Shown in pieces: positions 32,246 to 40,865 of a stretch of DNA of 64,000 nt. The notes below the pieces were generated by a model. The model did not search any database, was not told the DNA's origin, and saw only the letters and a list, made by a program, of their open reading frames with translations. The position numbers and the translations under genes were made by a program. The DNA is taken from positions 1 to 64,000 of IMG/VR virus record IMGVR_UViG_3300023174_000042; one strand, given 5' to 3'. This DNA comes from a virus. Each line of letters starts with the position of its first letter. Within the stretch, counting starts at the first letter, position 1.

Positions 32246-33487
32246 TTAAATATCCAAATCACTCAAATCAACATCACCATAGTCCTCATCTTCGTCATCA
32301 TCATAACCCATCGCTTCTTTATAATCTTGTTCTTTAAGTTCTTTTACAATATCATCAACCATTTCTTGAATAAATCTTTCTCCTTGTGGATCACCTTTAA
32401 GAATCATTTTGGCAACTCTCATAAATTCTTCAGCATCAAGGGCGGAAAATCTCATGAAAAGATAATGTTGGATATGTTTTTTATCTTCATCAAATAACTC
32501 AAGTGGATATGTTGCTAAAAACTTTTCCCAAAATATCGGACCAAGTCTTGAATCCCAAATTTCAGCAGGAAGTGTGTCTTCAGCTTTCAATATCATTTCT
32601 TGTTGTCTTGGATCATCAGGAAGACCGTGTGTTCCAAATATTTCATAAACACCTTTAACAAGTTCATGAACAAGTAATGGAAATGTTACTGCTCTTGCCT
32701 TTACTGTTGGTGGATCAGTTTCTTCATCAACTTCTGATTGTCCCATTTGACCACCACCACCTCCGGCCATTCCTTCCATGTCAGGAAACAACCAATAAGC
32801 GTGTTCCATAAGAGACTGAGTTACAGCGTATAGATTCATTAATTGTGGATTGATATCATTAATTTCATCTCTTACAAGATTATACATATGACCACCTTTA
32901 AATGCCGCTCCTTGAATTAAGGAATTAATGAATCTTCTTTTTTCTCTTTCTAAATTAAAGTTTTCCATGTCTCCCATTAGTTCTTCCACTTCTTCTTCAC
33001 TTGGCATTTCAGATTCGCTTTGCATTCCTTCCGCTGCGCTCATGGGTTGCATAACAAGTTTTGCGTCAAATTGCATTGCTCCTTCAGGAATACCTAATTC
33101 GTTTTTGACCAATTCTACTGCTAAGTTTTCAAGTTCTTCTTTATTTTGAGATTGAATCATAATTACTCTTTGAAGTGCTTGTCCAACGGACATCATAAGT
33201 TGCATTAGAGCGTTTGGTCCTTGGATAGTTCTTGTATCTCCCATTGCCATTCTAACTTTTTCAACCGAATCCTTGAATCTTTTAGAAGATATTAACTCGA
33301 TAAAATCTTGGTCCATTTCTGGCATTGCAGGAAATTTATGATATGGTGTTTGTTTTCCTGTGATTTTTCTTTCGATATCCCCTGCCATTCTTTCAGGTCC
33401 TTCGTAGTCGATTGGGGCTTCCATAAGTCTTAGTAACTCTTTTTTGGTAATACCTTCGGTATATAATCTTTTTTTAATATTTTTCAT
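32246..33487 (-). CDS. Tagged large putative virion protein
   Basis: 413 aa. N-terminus MKNIKKRLYTEGITKKELL, then LMEAPIDYEG: two candidate cleavage sites (Y-T-E and L-M-E). The body is helical and Met/Gln-rich with an acidic C-terminus (GYDDDEDEDYGDVDLSD) and a Gly-rich loop (GMAGGGGGQMG). No enzyme motif. The size, the tag and the virion-gene neighbourhood suggest a structural or scaffold-like protein. Confidence 0.6.
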   Translation of the reverse strand: MKNIKKRLYTEGITKKELLRLMEAPIDYEGPERMAGDIERKITGKQTPYHKFPAMPEMDQDFIELISSKRFKDSVEKVRMAMGDTRTIQGPNALMQLMMSVGQALQRVIMIQSQNKEELENLAVELVKNELGIPEGAMQFDAKLVMQPMSAAEGMQSESEMPSEEEVEELMGDMENFNLEREKRRFINSLIQGAAFKGGHMYNLVRDEINDINPQLMNLYAVTQSLMEHAYWLFPDMEGMAGGGGGQMGQSEVDEETDPPTVKARAVTFPLLVHELVKGVYEIFGTHGLPDDPRQQEMILKAEDTLPAEIWDSRLGPIFWEKFLATYPLELFDEDKKHIQHYLFMRFSALDAEEFMRVAKMILKGDPQGERFIQEMVDDIVKELKEQDYKEAMGYDDDEDEDYGDVDLSDLDI

Positions 33488-33488
33488 T

Positions 33489-33845
33489 TTATCTTATATT
33501 AATTCCAAGTTTATCAAAAGTTAACCAATCTGGCATTTCTTCTTTTCTTGCCTTGGGGTTTTTCTTTGGTCCTGGTTTTGGTCTATATGGAGTTCCGGGT
33601 TTATTTGGTTTTGTTGGTGTTTTAATTCCCGGTCTAACAGGTGTTTCAATTTCTCTGTTTTCAAAAGTTTCATCTTTAAGATAATTTAAATCCTCTTCTT
33701 CTTCATTCCACTCTTCATCCATTTCAATTTCTTCAAAATCCACATCTTCAGATTCAAATTGTTCTTGTTCAGAAATTACACGACCTCTATTGTAATTAAA
33801 AAGATATTTAATATCCTTTAATTCCTCGTTTAATTTATTTTTCAT
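33489..33845 (-). CDS. Tagged acidic/proline-rich protein
   Basis: 118 aa from ATG at 33845, chosen because a longer frame would start upstream of the late-type box. The tag-like N-terminus runs MKNKLNEELKDIKYLFNYNR, then VISEQ (I-S-E). An acidic segment follows, and a Pro/Lys/Gly-rich stretch (TPTKPNKPGTPYRPKPGP). The YNR segment also occurs at the C-terminus of the 554-aa tagged protein. Confidence 0.6.
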   Translation of the reverse strand: MKNKLNEELKDIKYLFNYNRGRVISEQEQFESEDVDFEEIEMDEEWNEEEEDLNYLKDETFENREIETPVRPGIKTPTKPNKPGTPYRPKPGPKKNPKARKEEMPDWLTFDKLGINIR

Positions 33846-33860
33846 AGATATTTTTTTTTT

Positions 33861-33870
33861 AATAAATATC
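33861..33870 (-). promoter_or_regulatory. Late-type promoter box
   Basis: Coding-strand GATATTTATT at 33861-33870, 15 bases upstream of ATG 33845, followed by an A tract. Confidence 0.6.
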
Positions 33871-33878
33871 AAGGTTTT

Positions 33879-34163
33879 TTATTCTGGCACCATATAATAA
33901 TGATAACCCAAAGAATAATACAAAAATTGTCCTTTTTTTCTCAAAACATCATTTAAATTTTCTCGATTATCAACTTTAACACCAACAATTTTGCGTCCTT
34001 TAATTAGTTTTCTTCCATGGTGTGTATTTAATACATCTTCAACCGGATCCAAATAGTATTTAAGTTTTTTAATTAAAGACTTTTTATCTCCAACAGGACT
34101 AATGTCGTATTGTTTGCAAAGTAATTTGATTTCGGGTAATTCGAGTTCGTTTAGATCTTCCAT
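33879..34163 (-). CDS. SAP-like DNA-binding domain protein
   Basis: 94 aa. Residues 1-36 fit a SAP/HeH helix-extended loop-helix: LELPEIKLLCKQYDIS, then VGDKKSLIKKLKYYL. The C-terminal part is basic (HHGRKLIKGRKIVG) with a beta-rich end. DNA binding is likely. It starts 4 bases after a host-type -7 box, so its mRNA would be leaderless. Confidence 0.7.
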   Translation of the reverse strand: MEDLNELELPEIKLLCKQYDISPVGDKKSLIKKLKYYLDPVEDVLNTHHGRKLIKGRKIVGVKVDNRENLNDVLRKKGQFLYYSLGYHYYMVPE

Positions 34164-34167
34164 ACCA

Positions 34168-34198
34168 CAAAGATAAGAAAATTATTTTATTTGACCAA
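34168..34198 (-). promoter_or_regulatory. Host-type promoter, leaderless
   Basis: Minus strand: -7 box TATCTTTG at 34168-34175; -33 TTTTGG with TTG at 34196-34198; 20-base spacer. ATG at 34163 follows the box after 4 bases. The -33 element overlaps the end of the upstream gene. Confidence 0.75.
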
Positions 34199-34421
34199 AA
34201 GTGAAATTTGAAAAATAATTTTTGTATTTAGCATCAAAGTAGTTCCAAGTTGGTTTTTTATTCATTTCTTTATCATAGAAGCCTTTTGTATATGCTTCAT
34301 TGATAAGTCTTTTTTCATCTTCTTTAACTTGATTTTTTAATATCGTTAAAGCCAACTTTGTTTCTTCAGAAAGTCCTTCTGTTTTTGATAAATCTATAAT
34401 TTTTTTTTCAATTGGTCCCAT
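34182..34421 (-). CDS. Hypothetical protein
   Basis: 79 aa. A helical N-terminal half and AYTKGFYDKEMNKKPTWNYF near residue 43, resembling small phage proteins with an AYxxG motif and a terminal YY/YF cluster. No activity known. A weak late-type sequence (AATTTATA) lies upstream. Confidence 0.6.
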   Translation of the reverse strand: MGPIEKKIIDLSKTEGLSEETKLALTILKNQVKEDEKRLINEAYTKGFYDKEMNKKPTWNYFDAKYKNYFSNFTFGQIK

Positions 34422-34440
34422 AGTGATAATAATTATAAAT

Positions 34441-35028
34441 TTAAATTTCTTTTAGATCAAGATCCACATCAATTGGTATTCCGTATTTTTCTAACTTTTT
34501 GTAAAAAAAGTCATAAACCTCACTTCTTAAATAAGCAAGAAGATCTCCAGTCTCATAATTACCCTGAGCCTCTAAATAAGCAGCTTCAATCGTATCATTT
34601 ACTTCTATTTCTCTATCAGTTCCTTCTTCATACATGTTGAAGTTCATTGTTCCTTGATCGTCAACATACACAAAAATATCAACTCCAAAATCTTCTCCTA
34701 ATCTACCAAACTGATTTACTTCAATAACCTTAATTCTTGTATCAAGATTACCCCAACTACTTTTCAGATCATATATTTTATCATCAATTTCATTTTTTAA
34801 TTTTTTAAATAGGTTATTAAAACCACCGTTGTATTCATACCAAATGGGTCTAATAAGTTGGAAGTCTTCGTTTGTATTTTTTCTAATGTCTGTAATGTCA
34901 TATATCACATCATCAAGATGTGGTTCTTCACCCATCTTTTTTTGTTTATTCCATACCGTATAGCAAAGTTTTCGAAGGTTATCTTCGGTTAATCTATTAT
35001 ATTGTTTTTCTGTAATTATTATTTTCAT
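34441..35028 (-). CDS. Tagged protein of the MKIIITE family
   Basis: 195 aa from ATG at 35028, which overlaps the upstream stop as TAATG (a second ATG two codons earlier is less likely). N-terminus MKIIITEKQYNRLTEDNLRK: tag with L-T-E. Acidic alpha/beta body with a repeated strand pattern (VDIFVYVDDQGTMNFNMYEE). Last of five consecutive tagged genes. Confidence 0.65.
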   Translation of the reverse strand: MKIIITEKQYNRLTEDNLRKLCYTVWNKQKKMGEEPHLDDVIYDITDIRKNTNEDFQLIRPIWYEYNGGFNNLFKKLKNEIDDKIYDLKSSWGNLDTRIKVIEVNQFGRLGEDFGVDIFVYVDDQGTMNFNMYEEGTDREIEVNDTIEAAYLEAQGNYETGDLLAYLRSEVYDFFYKKLEKYGIPIDVDLDLKEI

Positions 35029-35378
35029 TACCAATCTGTTCTTGGATTTTCGTTTATAACATTAAGTAATTTGAATTTGAAATTATTTTTCCCTAAATAG
35101 TTTTCCAAATTTAATTTTAAGTCCCACAAATAGTCACCAACATCAAATGTGTCAAAAATTGTATCTATATAAATAATTATTCCTAACTCAACAACATTAT
35201 CAGTCTTGTATGCCGTTACCACATCAATTTTTGTAATCGCTTCGTAATTATCCCCATATCCACCTTCATCATAATAATCTTCTTCTTTTATGTTATCAGC
35301 AATGTCTTTCCAAGCCATATCAACCGCATTTTGAAATGATATAGTTTTTAATTGTGATTCTGTTATTATTATTTTCAT
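35028..35378 (-). CDS. Tagged protein of the MKIIITE family
   Basis: 116 aa. N-terminus MKIIITESQLKTISFQNAVD. The body is alpha/beta with VVELGIIIYIDTIFDTFDV and a C-terminal KFKLLNVI strand, similar in layout to neighbours. The tag's final (I/L)-x-E is less clear here (only I-T-E at residues 5-7). Confidence 0.65.
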   Translation of the reverse strand: MKIIITESQLKTISFQNAVDMAWKDIADNIKEEDYYDEGGYGDNYEAITKIDVVTAYKTDNVVELGIIIYIDTIFDTFDVGDYLWDLKLNLENYLGKNNFKFKLLNVINENPRTDW

Positions 35379-35380
35379 TT

Positions 35381-35932
35381 CTAATAAATAGTAACCAAAG
35401 GAACCGTTACATAATATCCTGTAACAGGTAAAATTATTTCATTCATGCAATCTTGAACAACATCATTAACTTCTTCTTGGATTTCCCAACCTATATCTTC
35501 ATCCTCCAAAGCTTGATCTAAGGTTAGATGTCTTCCATCCTCCATAAGTGTTACGGAACCTCCAGGTAGAGTTTTTCCATATAGAAAAACATCATAATCT
35601 CTATATTCCATATTAGTGATTTCCCACTCAAAATCATAACCACCAACTAATCTTTCACTAAAATCTTTTGTTGAAAATTTCTTGTTTTTTAATGTATTTA
35701 TAAATTTTTTAACAAATGCCTCATCCCCAACTAATTCTTGAAATTCTGTTTGAGCGTGTAACTTATCGGTAAATTCGGTTATACCCCAAAATTCAAGTTC
35801 ATCTCTATCAAATCTAATTTTGTTACCTTTTTCTAACTCTTTTTTCCAATACTTAATAACCGCACCAATACCTTTATTTCGGTAAGATTCTTTAATAAGA
35901 CTATATTGTTTATTAGATATTATTACTTTCAT
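35381..35932 (-). CDS. Tagged protein of the MKIIITE family
   Basis: 183 aa. N-terminus MKVIISNKQYSLIKESYRNK with I-K-E as candidate site. Acidic alpha/beta body (DFEWEITNMEYRDYDVFLYG) and a hydrophobic C-terminus (PVTGYYVTVPLVTIY). Overlaps the next gene by 4 bases. Confidence 0.65.
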   Translation of the reverse strand: MKVIISNKQYSLIKESYRNKGIGAVIKYWKKELEKGNKIRFDRDELEFWGITEFTDKLHAQTEFQELVGDEAFVKKFINTLKNKKFSTKDFSERLVGGYDFEWEITNMEYRDYDVFLYGKTLPGGSVTLMEDGRHLTLDQALEDEDIGWEIQEEVNDVVQDCMNEIILPVTGYYVTVPLVTIY

Positions 35933-36255
35933 AATTCCGCTTTGATATATTTTACATCAACATTAAATTTATTTTCAAAAGAGTTTTTAATCATATCTAA
36001 CACTTTTTCTTTTTTGATTGGGAACCAAGATTCTAAGTTGTTTAAATATTTTTTTGATATCCACAATCTACCATCAGATTTATCATATTCAATAAACGGC
36101 TCGTTATCAATGTTCCAAACATTTCTCTTATCCCAAATAACAATATAATAATCAACATAAGAAGGTTCATTTTCATCTAAGGTATCATCTACGAGTGATT
36201 TAATAAAATCATTCAATAGTTTTTTTTTCTGTGATTCTGTAATTATTATTTTCAT
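35929..36255 (-). CDS. Tagged protein of the MKIIITE family
   Basis: 108 aa. N-terminus MKIIITESQKKKLLNDFIKS. The C-terminal half (LESWFPIKKEKVLDMIKNSF, then DVKYIKAEL) aligns by eye with the end of the adjacent 124-aa tagged protein, so the two are paralogs whose tags and bodies duplicated together. Confidence 0.65.
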   Translation of the reverse strand: MKIIITESQKKKLLNDFIKSLVDDTLDENEPSYVDYYIVIWDKRNVWNIDNEPFIEYDKSDGRLWISKKYLNNLESWFPIKKEKVLDMIKNSFENKFNVDVKYIKAEL

Positions 36256-36257
36256 GA

Positions 36258-36632
36258 CTATACAATATTAGCCCCACTTACCTCTTTTATTTCAATATCA
36301 GGAAAAAGTCCTTTGAAGTAATCATAAACTGCGTTTTTTAAGTGTCTTGACATTATATGAGAAGGTATATAATCTTCCATATCTCTATCTATTGAATAAT
36401 CGTAATATAGTGATTTTGATTCTTTTCTATACACAAATAAAGGTTCCCCGTTTTCGTTCATCAAATATATTGAGTTGTGAACCTCACCCCAACTTTTAAC
36501 ATCTTTAGAAATGGTCTTTAAAAACAACTTCTTATATTTTGGGTATTCATCCTCATACTTAGCATCAAAACGATCTCTTCTATAAGTTTCGTTGATTAAA
36601 TCAAGTTGATGTTGGGTTACAATGATTTTCAT
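36258..36632 (-). CDS. Tagged protein of the MKIIITE family
   Basis: 124 aa. N-terminus MKIIVTQHQLDLINETYRRD with I-N-E. The body has SLYYDYSIDRDMEDYIPSH and the end LKNAVYDYFKGLFPDIEIKE, similar to the neighbouring 108-aa protein. First gene of the five-gene tagged run, preceded by a late-type box 4 bases from ATG. Confidence 0.65.
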   Translation of the reverse strand: MKIIVTQHQLDLINETYRRDRFDAKYEDEYPKYKKLFLKTISKDVKSWGEVHNSIYLMNENGEPLFVYRKESKSLYYDYSIDRDMEDYIPSHIMSRHLKNAVYDYFKGLFPDIEIKEVSGANIV

Positions 36633-36636
36633 ATAA

Positions 36637-36645
36637 GATAAATAC
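36637..36645 (-). promoter_or_regulatory. Late-type promoter box
   Basis: Coding-strand GTATTTATC at 36637-36645, 4 bases before ATG 36632, directly after a terminator. Probably transcribes the five tagged genes 36632 to 34441. Confidence 0.6.
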
Positions 36646-36660
36646 TTTATAAAAGAAAAA

Positions 36661-36688
36661 ACCCCCGATCAAAAGAAAGAAGGGGGGT
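36661..36688 (-). terminator. Intrinsic terminator
   Basis: ACCCCC (36661-36666) pairs with GGGGGT (36683-36688) around a purine-rich loop; the minus strand continues with TTTTTTC. Ends the LRR-protein gene. Confidence 0.75.
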
Positions 36689-36710
36689 TATGTTTTTATT
36701 TAATTTAATA

Positions 36711-38093
36711 TTAACTATGTGTAAATAAGTTGAAGTCCTCATCTTCTTCAGCTCTTCTGAAAACAGAATCAGGTAGAACTCTTTTTGGATCAGATCCTCC
36801 TAAGTTTAAAACCATAAGGTTTGGCATATCACCAATACATTCAGGTAGTTTTTGTAAATCAGGATTATTAACTAATGATAGATATTGTAAATTTTGTAAA
36901 CCACAAATTGCTTCAGGTAAAGAAGCCACGCACCCAACAAAGTTAATTGCACTTAGATTTTTGAACCTACCGATGTCATTTGGAATATTAAGTGATAGTT
37001 TATCTTTTGAAGAATTTTTAAAGGTAAATCTTTGTAAAGATTGAGGTAAGGTCGCAAAAAACTCATCGAATCCATAAAGTGCGATAAACTTAGACGCCGA
37101 ATCACCTGGATAATCAATAACCACTTTTTCACCTTTCTCACCTGCTAATGACTTCATAAACTCAGGTTTGAAGAATTGTTTTAGACCTTCTTCGTTTGTA
37201 TTTAAAAATTCAATCAAATTGATTTGTCTATCATCAGCATCCATGAATTGATTATCAGGGAAGTGGAACTGATAACGATTTGCTGGAAGTCCTGAAACTT
37301 CACCAGTTTCTTTTCCATAAGATTTAAAAGATGTTGGTGTGTTTGGAATTACAACATATAAAGGTCCTTTAGCGATATATCTTTCAAACCAACTATATCC
37401 TGGTGATGAGGTGCACCAATTGGTTTCTCCTCTTCTTGCTTCATTATGAGATCCACCGTAGAAACATGCCGCTTCTTTTCCTAATGGCCCTGTGTTTGAT
37501 ATTTTAGCAACCGTCCAATCTTGACCTCTATAAACGATGTCAGCTCCAGGGTGAGCAAATGTCTGAGAAGCCTCTTTTTTCTCAGCGGCAGTTGCTTTAG
37601 TTTTTTCTAAACTGAAATCTTTAACTTGATCATATAAAGTCTCAGGAGTTAGTTTATTTATATCTCTAAACTCTTGAGGTAATCTATTTTTGAATCTTTC
37701 AAACTTTTGAAGGTTTGTCGTAACTTTATATAAGTCTTCCATGAAAAGGTCTTGAAATGACTTTAAAGCCGCCTTATATTGACCTGATTGTGGATCAGAA
37801 ATCATTAATGGGTGATCTGCTGGTAACTTAGGTGTAACAAAGTTTTTTAATAACCACTGAGCGTATTTTCCAATTTTAACCCTCTCCATTTGTTCAGGTT
37901 TAACATTATTAACGTCCATTCCGTCCGGAACTTTTGTTGTCGGATCTGCGGCGATAATTGTAAATAAAGTTTCGAAAGGCATTATACCTCTTTGACCTTT
38001 TTCTTTTGGTTTTACGAACTTATCAAATAATACTTGAAATCTTGAGCTTTCAACAATTAAATCTCTTAAAATGTTTGTAAATCTTAACGACAT
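36711..38093 (-). CDS. Tagged leucine-rich-repeat protein
   Basis: 460 aa. N-terminus MSLRFTNILRDLIVESSRFQ (tag, I-V-E). The middle has a phage-type domain: RRGETNWCTSSPGYSWFERY, GPLYVVIPN, RYQFHFPDNQFMDADDRQI, which I recall from other phages without a known role. Residues about 375-455 are leucine-rich repeats (LPEAICGLQNLQYLSLVNNP, LPECIGDMPNLMVLNLGG). Packaged LRR protein is the inference; target unknown. Confidence 0.7.
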   Translation of the reverse strand: MSLRFTNILRDLIVESSRFQVLFDKFVKPKEKGQRGIMPFETLFTIIAADPTTKVPDGMDVNNVKPEQMERVKIGKYAQWLLKNFVTPKLPADHPLMISDPQSGQYKAALKSFQDLFMEDLYKVTTNLQKFERFKNRLPQEFRDINKLTPETLYDQVKDFSLEKTKATAAEKKEASQTFAHPGADIVYRGQDWTVAKISNTGPLGKEAACFYGGSHNEARRGETNWCTSSPGYSWFERYIAKGPLYVVIPNTPTSFKSYGKETGEVSGLPANRYQFHFPDNQFMDADDRQINLIEFLNTNEEGLKQFFKPEFMKSLAGEKGEKVVIDYPGDSASKFIALYGFDEFFATLPQSLQRFTFKNSSKDKLSLNIPNDIGRFKNLSAINFVGCVASLPEAICGLQNLQYLSLVNNPDLQKLPECIGDMPNLMVLNLGGSDPKRVLPDSVFRRAEEDEDFNLFTHS

Positions 38094-38106
38094 AATATAA
38101 TTTTAT

Positions 38107-38115
38107 AATAAATAT
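38107..38115 (-). promoter_or_regulatory. Late-type promoter box
   Basis: Coding-strand AATATTTATTA, core at 38107-38115, 14 bases before ATG 38093. Confidence 0.55.
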
Positions 38116-38132
38116 TCGTATATAGTAAAAAA

Positions 38133-38984
38133 TTAATAGTTCATTATCAATATTTCCTCTCCCATGTTTTGTTTCTCACCTTTTTTAGCGGAAGCGGCCT
38201 TTGCAAACTCTTTTTTAACCCAAGTGTATTGGTCTTCGGGGAACCATTCGTGAAGAAGTTCAAAGTCATAATAGGATAATGAAAACTTACCTTTAACTTC
38301 GTGTAATACATTTGCCAATCTTTCATGGTCTTGACGATCAAAGTCGTGATTGGAGTAGTATGATCCTTCTCCCACAACATAATAGGGTGGGTCAACATAA
38401 AAATATGTATTTGGTGAATCATATTTTTCTATCACTTCCTGAAAGTCCATATTTTCAACAAAAGTAATAGATTCGAACATCTTTTGCCACTTTTCATTTT
38501 TTAATTTGTTTATGAAAGATGTGAATTTAGAATGGTATTTACCTTTTAAATCAATAAACTTTGATTTTGAAGGATTGGCTCCTGAAAAAACTTGTGTTAA
38601 AACATAGATATATTTTGCGGCAACTTCATAGTCATAAGCCTTTGGGCTGAAGTTTTCTTCGAATATTTCAGCCTGAAACCTTATAAATTGTTCTTCACAA
38701 ATTGGATCTGTTGGTCGTATATCTTTTTTTTGAACAACTAATTTTTCACACTCTTGAAGTAATTTTTGGTGATCTTTCAAACATTGATACATATTAAAGT
38801 TCAACTTGTTAAAGTCGTTATACACAACGGTTTTTAAATTTGGGTAATCTTCCAAGTTCATCTTAAAAAATGTCCAAAATTGACCACTAAATGGTTCTAC
38901 AAATGTCTCAATGTCTTTAGGGATGTTAGGTATTATTAATTGTGGGGCGATTTTTGATTTACCTCCGATATAACTTACGCACAT
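38133..38984 (-). CDS. dam: DNA adenine methyltransferase (D12 class)
   Basis: 283 aa. Motif I SYIGGKSKI near residues 4-12, VEPFSGQ at 29-35, motif IV DPPY at 198-201 (TYFYVDPPYYVVGEG), and the ANVLHEVKGKFSLSYYDF region typical of the D12 (Dam-like) class. Methylates adenine N6 in a short site. A common phage defence against restriction. Stand-alone between the LRR gene and a small plus-strand gene. Confidence 0.85.
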   Translation of the reverse strand: MCVSYIGGKSKIAPQLIIPNIPKDIETFVEPFSGQFWTFFKMNLEDYPNLKTVVYNDFNKLNFNMYQCLKDHQKLLQECEKLVVQKKDIRPTDPICEEQFIRFQAEIFEENFSPKAYDYEVAAKYIYVLTQVFSGANPSKSKFIDLKGKYHSKFTSFINKLKNEKWQKMFESITFVENMDFQEVIEKYDSPNTYFYVDPPYYVVGEGSYYSNHDFDRQDHERLANVLHEVKGKFSLSYYDFELLHEWFPEDQYTWVKKEFAKAASAKKGEKQNMGEEILIMNY

Positions 38985-39114
38985 AATTATTATTTTAAAT
39001 TTTATTTGATTTAGTTAAATTGTCTTTAACCCATAAAGGTTGTAAGTTATCTAACGAATTAATTATAGTAATTTTATTATTTATTTTCAACTGAATACTA
39101 ATTAAATTATAGGT

Positions 39115-39276
39115 ATGGAAGAACAAAAAGCAACAGAAGTTAAATGTAAAGCGTGTGAAAGTAGCAGACAAGTTAAAAATACCCAAACGTTTGTTTTATT
39201 ATTTGGTGGCATTTTTACTTTTTTCGCAATCTATGGATTAATTTCAGCAATTAGAGATTTTATCAATATTTTTTAA
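39115..39276 (+). CDS. Small CxxC single-TM protein, 53 aa
   Basis: From ATG at 39115: an N-terminal CKAC pair (MEEQKATEVKCKACESSRQV), then one hydrophobic span (FVLLFGGIFTFFAIYGLISA). Small phage proteins with this CxxC-TM layout are common in large Bacteroidota phages, from memory. It ends 4 bases inside the convergent dnaJ. An AT-rich TTTATT at about 39080 may be a weak late box. Confidence 0.6.
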   Translation: MEEQKATEVKCKACESSRQVKNTQTFVLLFGGIFTFFAIYGLISAIRDFINIF

Positions 39277-40196
39277 TCTCTGTCAAATTTAACAAACTGA
39301 TTAACAATTAGGTCACCAACTGTGTCTAATTTGAACCCTTTGGACTTAACTCTTAAGGGTTTTGATGTATCAATATGTTTTGGTAATTTAATGTTTAATG
39401 TCCCTTCTGGATGTGGAATTGTAATATTTCCTACTTTCAAGTCTTCCAAGTTTAAATAAGCATCATAAACAAGATGGTTATCCACTTTATTAAACCCGTC
39501 TTGTGGTTTAAGATCAATTCTAACAACCAAATCGCCATAAATTCCATGTTTATAGTCTCCCATCCCTTGAAGTCTTAGAAATTGTCCGTTGTCGATTCCA
39601 TGTGGCAATGAAATATCCAAAACTTTCATTTCGGGTTTTGATCCGACACCGGCACACATAAAACAAGGGTTGATTAAAATTGATCCGGTTCCATGACAAC
39701 TATCACACCCCATTTGTATTAATTGGACAAACATTCCTGATCCAACTTGTTTTACAACGCTTCCTGAACCTCCACAAGTCTGACATGGTTTTTTATCCCC
39801 ACCTGAACCATTACAGGGTTGACACATAGTTTGTCTTTTATAAGACAAGGTGTGCTTTCCTCCATTGAAGGAGTTTAATGTTCCAATATTTACGGTAATG
39901 TTTGACGTGTGTGTCTGTCTTTGTTGTTTTGTTGTTCTTTGATTAAAAAAACTATTAAACATATCATTCATATTAAATCCACCGCCAAATGGATTTTTTC
40001 TTTGATTGTCGTATTGTTGTCTTTTTTGTTCATCTCCTAGTATATCATAAGCAGATGATATTTTTTTAAAAAGATCTTCATTTCCTCCGGCATCGGGATG
40101 ATTTTCTTTTGCTAACTTTCTATATTTTTTTTTAATTTCTTCTTGTGTTGCGGTTTCTTCCAAACCCAAAACATCATAAAAATTTTCATTATTCAT
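39273..40196 (-). CDS. dnaJ: DnaJ-like co-chaperone
   Basis: 307 aa. J domain at 1-70 with HPD at 33-35 (LAKENHPDAGGNEDLFKKI), a Gly/Phe-rich linker, four CxxCxGxG-type zinc repeats (CQPCNGSGG, CQTCGGSGS, CDSCHGTGS, CFMCAGVGS), and a C-terminal substrate-binding region. All expected parts of a type I DnaJ are present but shorter than in bacteria (about 370 aa). It would recruit host DnaK, perhaps for virion assembly. Confidence 0.85.
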   Translation of the reverse strand: MNNENFYDVLGLEETATQEEIKKKYRKLAKENHPDAGGNEDLFKKISSAYDILGDEQKRQQYDNQRKNPFGGGFNMNDMFNSFFNQRTTKQQRQTHTSNITVNIGTLNSFNGGKHTLSYKRQTMCQPCNGSGGDKKPCQTCGGSGSVVKQVGSGMFVQLIQMGCDSCHGTGSILINPCFMCAGVGSKPEMKVLDISLPHGIDNGQFLRLQGMGDYKHGIYGDLVVRIDLKPQDGFNKVDNHLVYDAYLNLEDLKVGNITIPHPEGTLNIKLPKHIDTSKPLRVKSKGFKLDTVGDLIVNQFVKFDRD

Positions 40197-40226
40197 TTAT
40201 TATGATATAATATTATTATTGTTAAT

Positions 40227-40865
40227 ATGAACTATATTGTAGTATTGTTTAAAAATAAGGAAAGAAAAAAAATAATCAATAAGTTTAAGACCATTGAGCG
40301 AGCAACTGAGTTTTTCAACAAAAAAATAGAAGAAAATAAAAATGTTTTATTTGAAAAACAGGTGGAAAACGCAAACGATTGTAATTTTGAGTTGTGTCTA
40401 CTTCAAAAAAAAGATTCTAATTTTGATAGTTTATATGTCAGAGACAATTTAGGAAGGCAAATTAAAATTGAAACGGATGATCCTGAATATAAAATAATTA
40501 ATGTTTCAAATTACAAAGTGGAAGAGTTGGTTTTTGATATTTCTGAAAACAAAAAAATTACAATTAAAGAGTTTATTAGAAAATACTTACCAAAAAGTTC
40601 AATAAAATTAGTATCGAGATTAAATAACAAAATTGTTGTTCAAAATGACGATAAGGTTAATTTATTTTCTTTGAAAAATGAATATGAATCAAAAAGGTTT
40701 TTGGAATCTTTGAGTGATTACTTTTTTGAAAAGGATAGAACTGACTCTATTTTTGTTATAGATGCTTCAAAAGAACAAAAGAAATATTTGTATGAAATAT
40801 TATCAAAGGTGGGAATAGATAAACAATTACTTTACAGAAAATCAACCACGTTTAAACCAAGATAA
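40227..40865 (+). CDS. Hypothetical protein
   Basis: 212 aa, charged alpha/beta: MNYIVVLFKNKERKKIINKF at the start, then KTIERATEFFNKKIEENKN. No recognised motif. Starts 30 bases from divergent dnaJ; its end overlaps the convergent downstream gene by 24 bases. No promoter of either class was identified. Confidence 0.6.
   Translation: MNYIVVLFKNKERKKIINKFKTIERATEFFNKKIEENKNVLFEKQVENANDCNFELCLLQKKDSNFDSLYVRDNLGRQIKIETDDPEYKIINVSNYKVEELVFDISENKKITIKEFIRKYLPKSSIKLVSRLNNKIVVQNDDKVNLFSLKNEYESKRFLESLSDYFFEKDRTDSIFVIDASKEQKKYLYEILSKVGIDKQLLYRKSTTFKPR

Noticed and set aside
33846-33872. Longer start of the 118-aa tagged gene at 33872
   Set aside because: The extension would contain the late-type box and an A tract; the internal ATG at 33845 restores the family tag.
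38995-39186. 63-codon minus-strand frame
   Set aside because: It is antisense to the better-supported CxxC-TM gene at 39115-39276.
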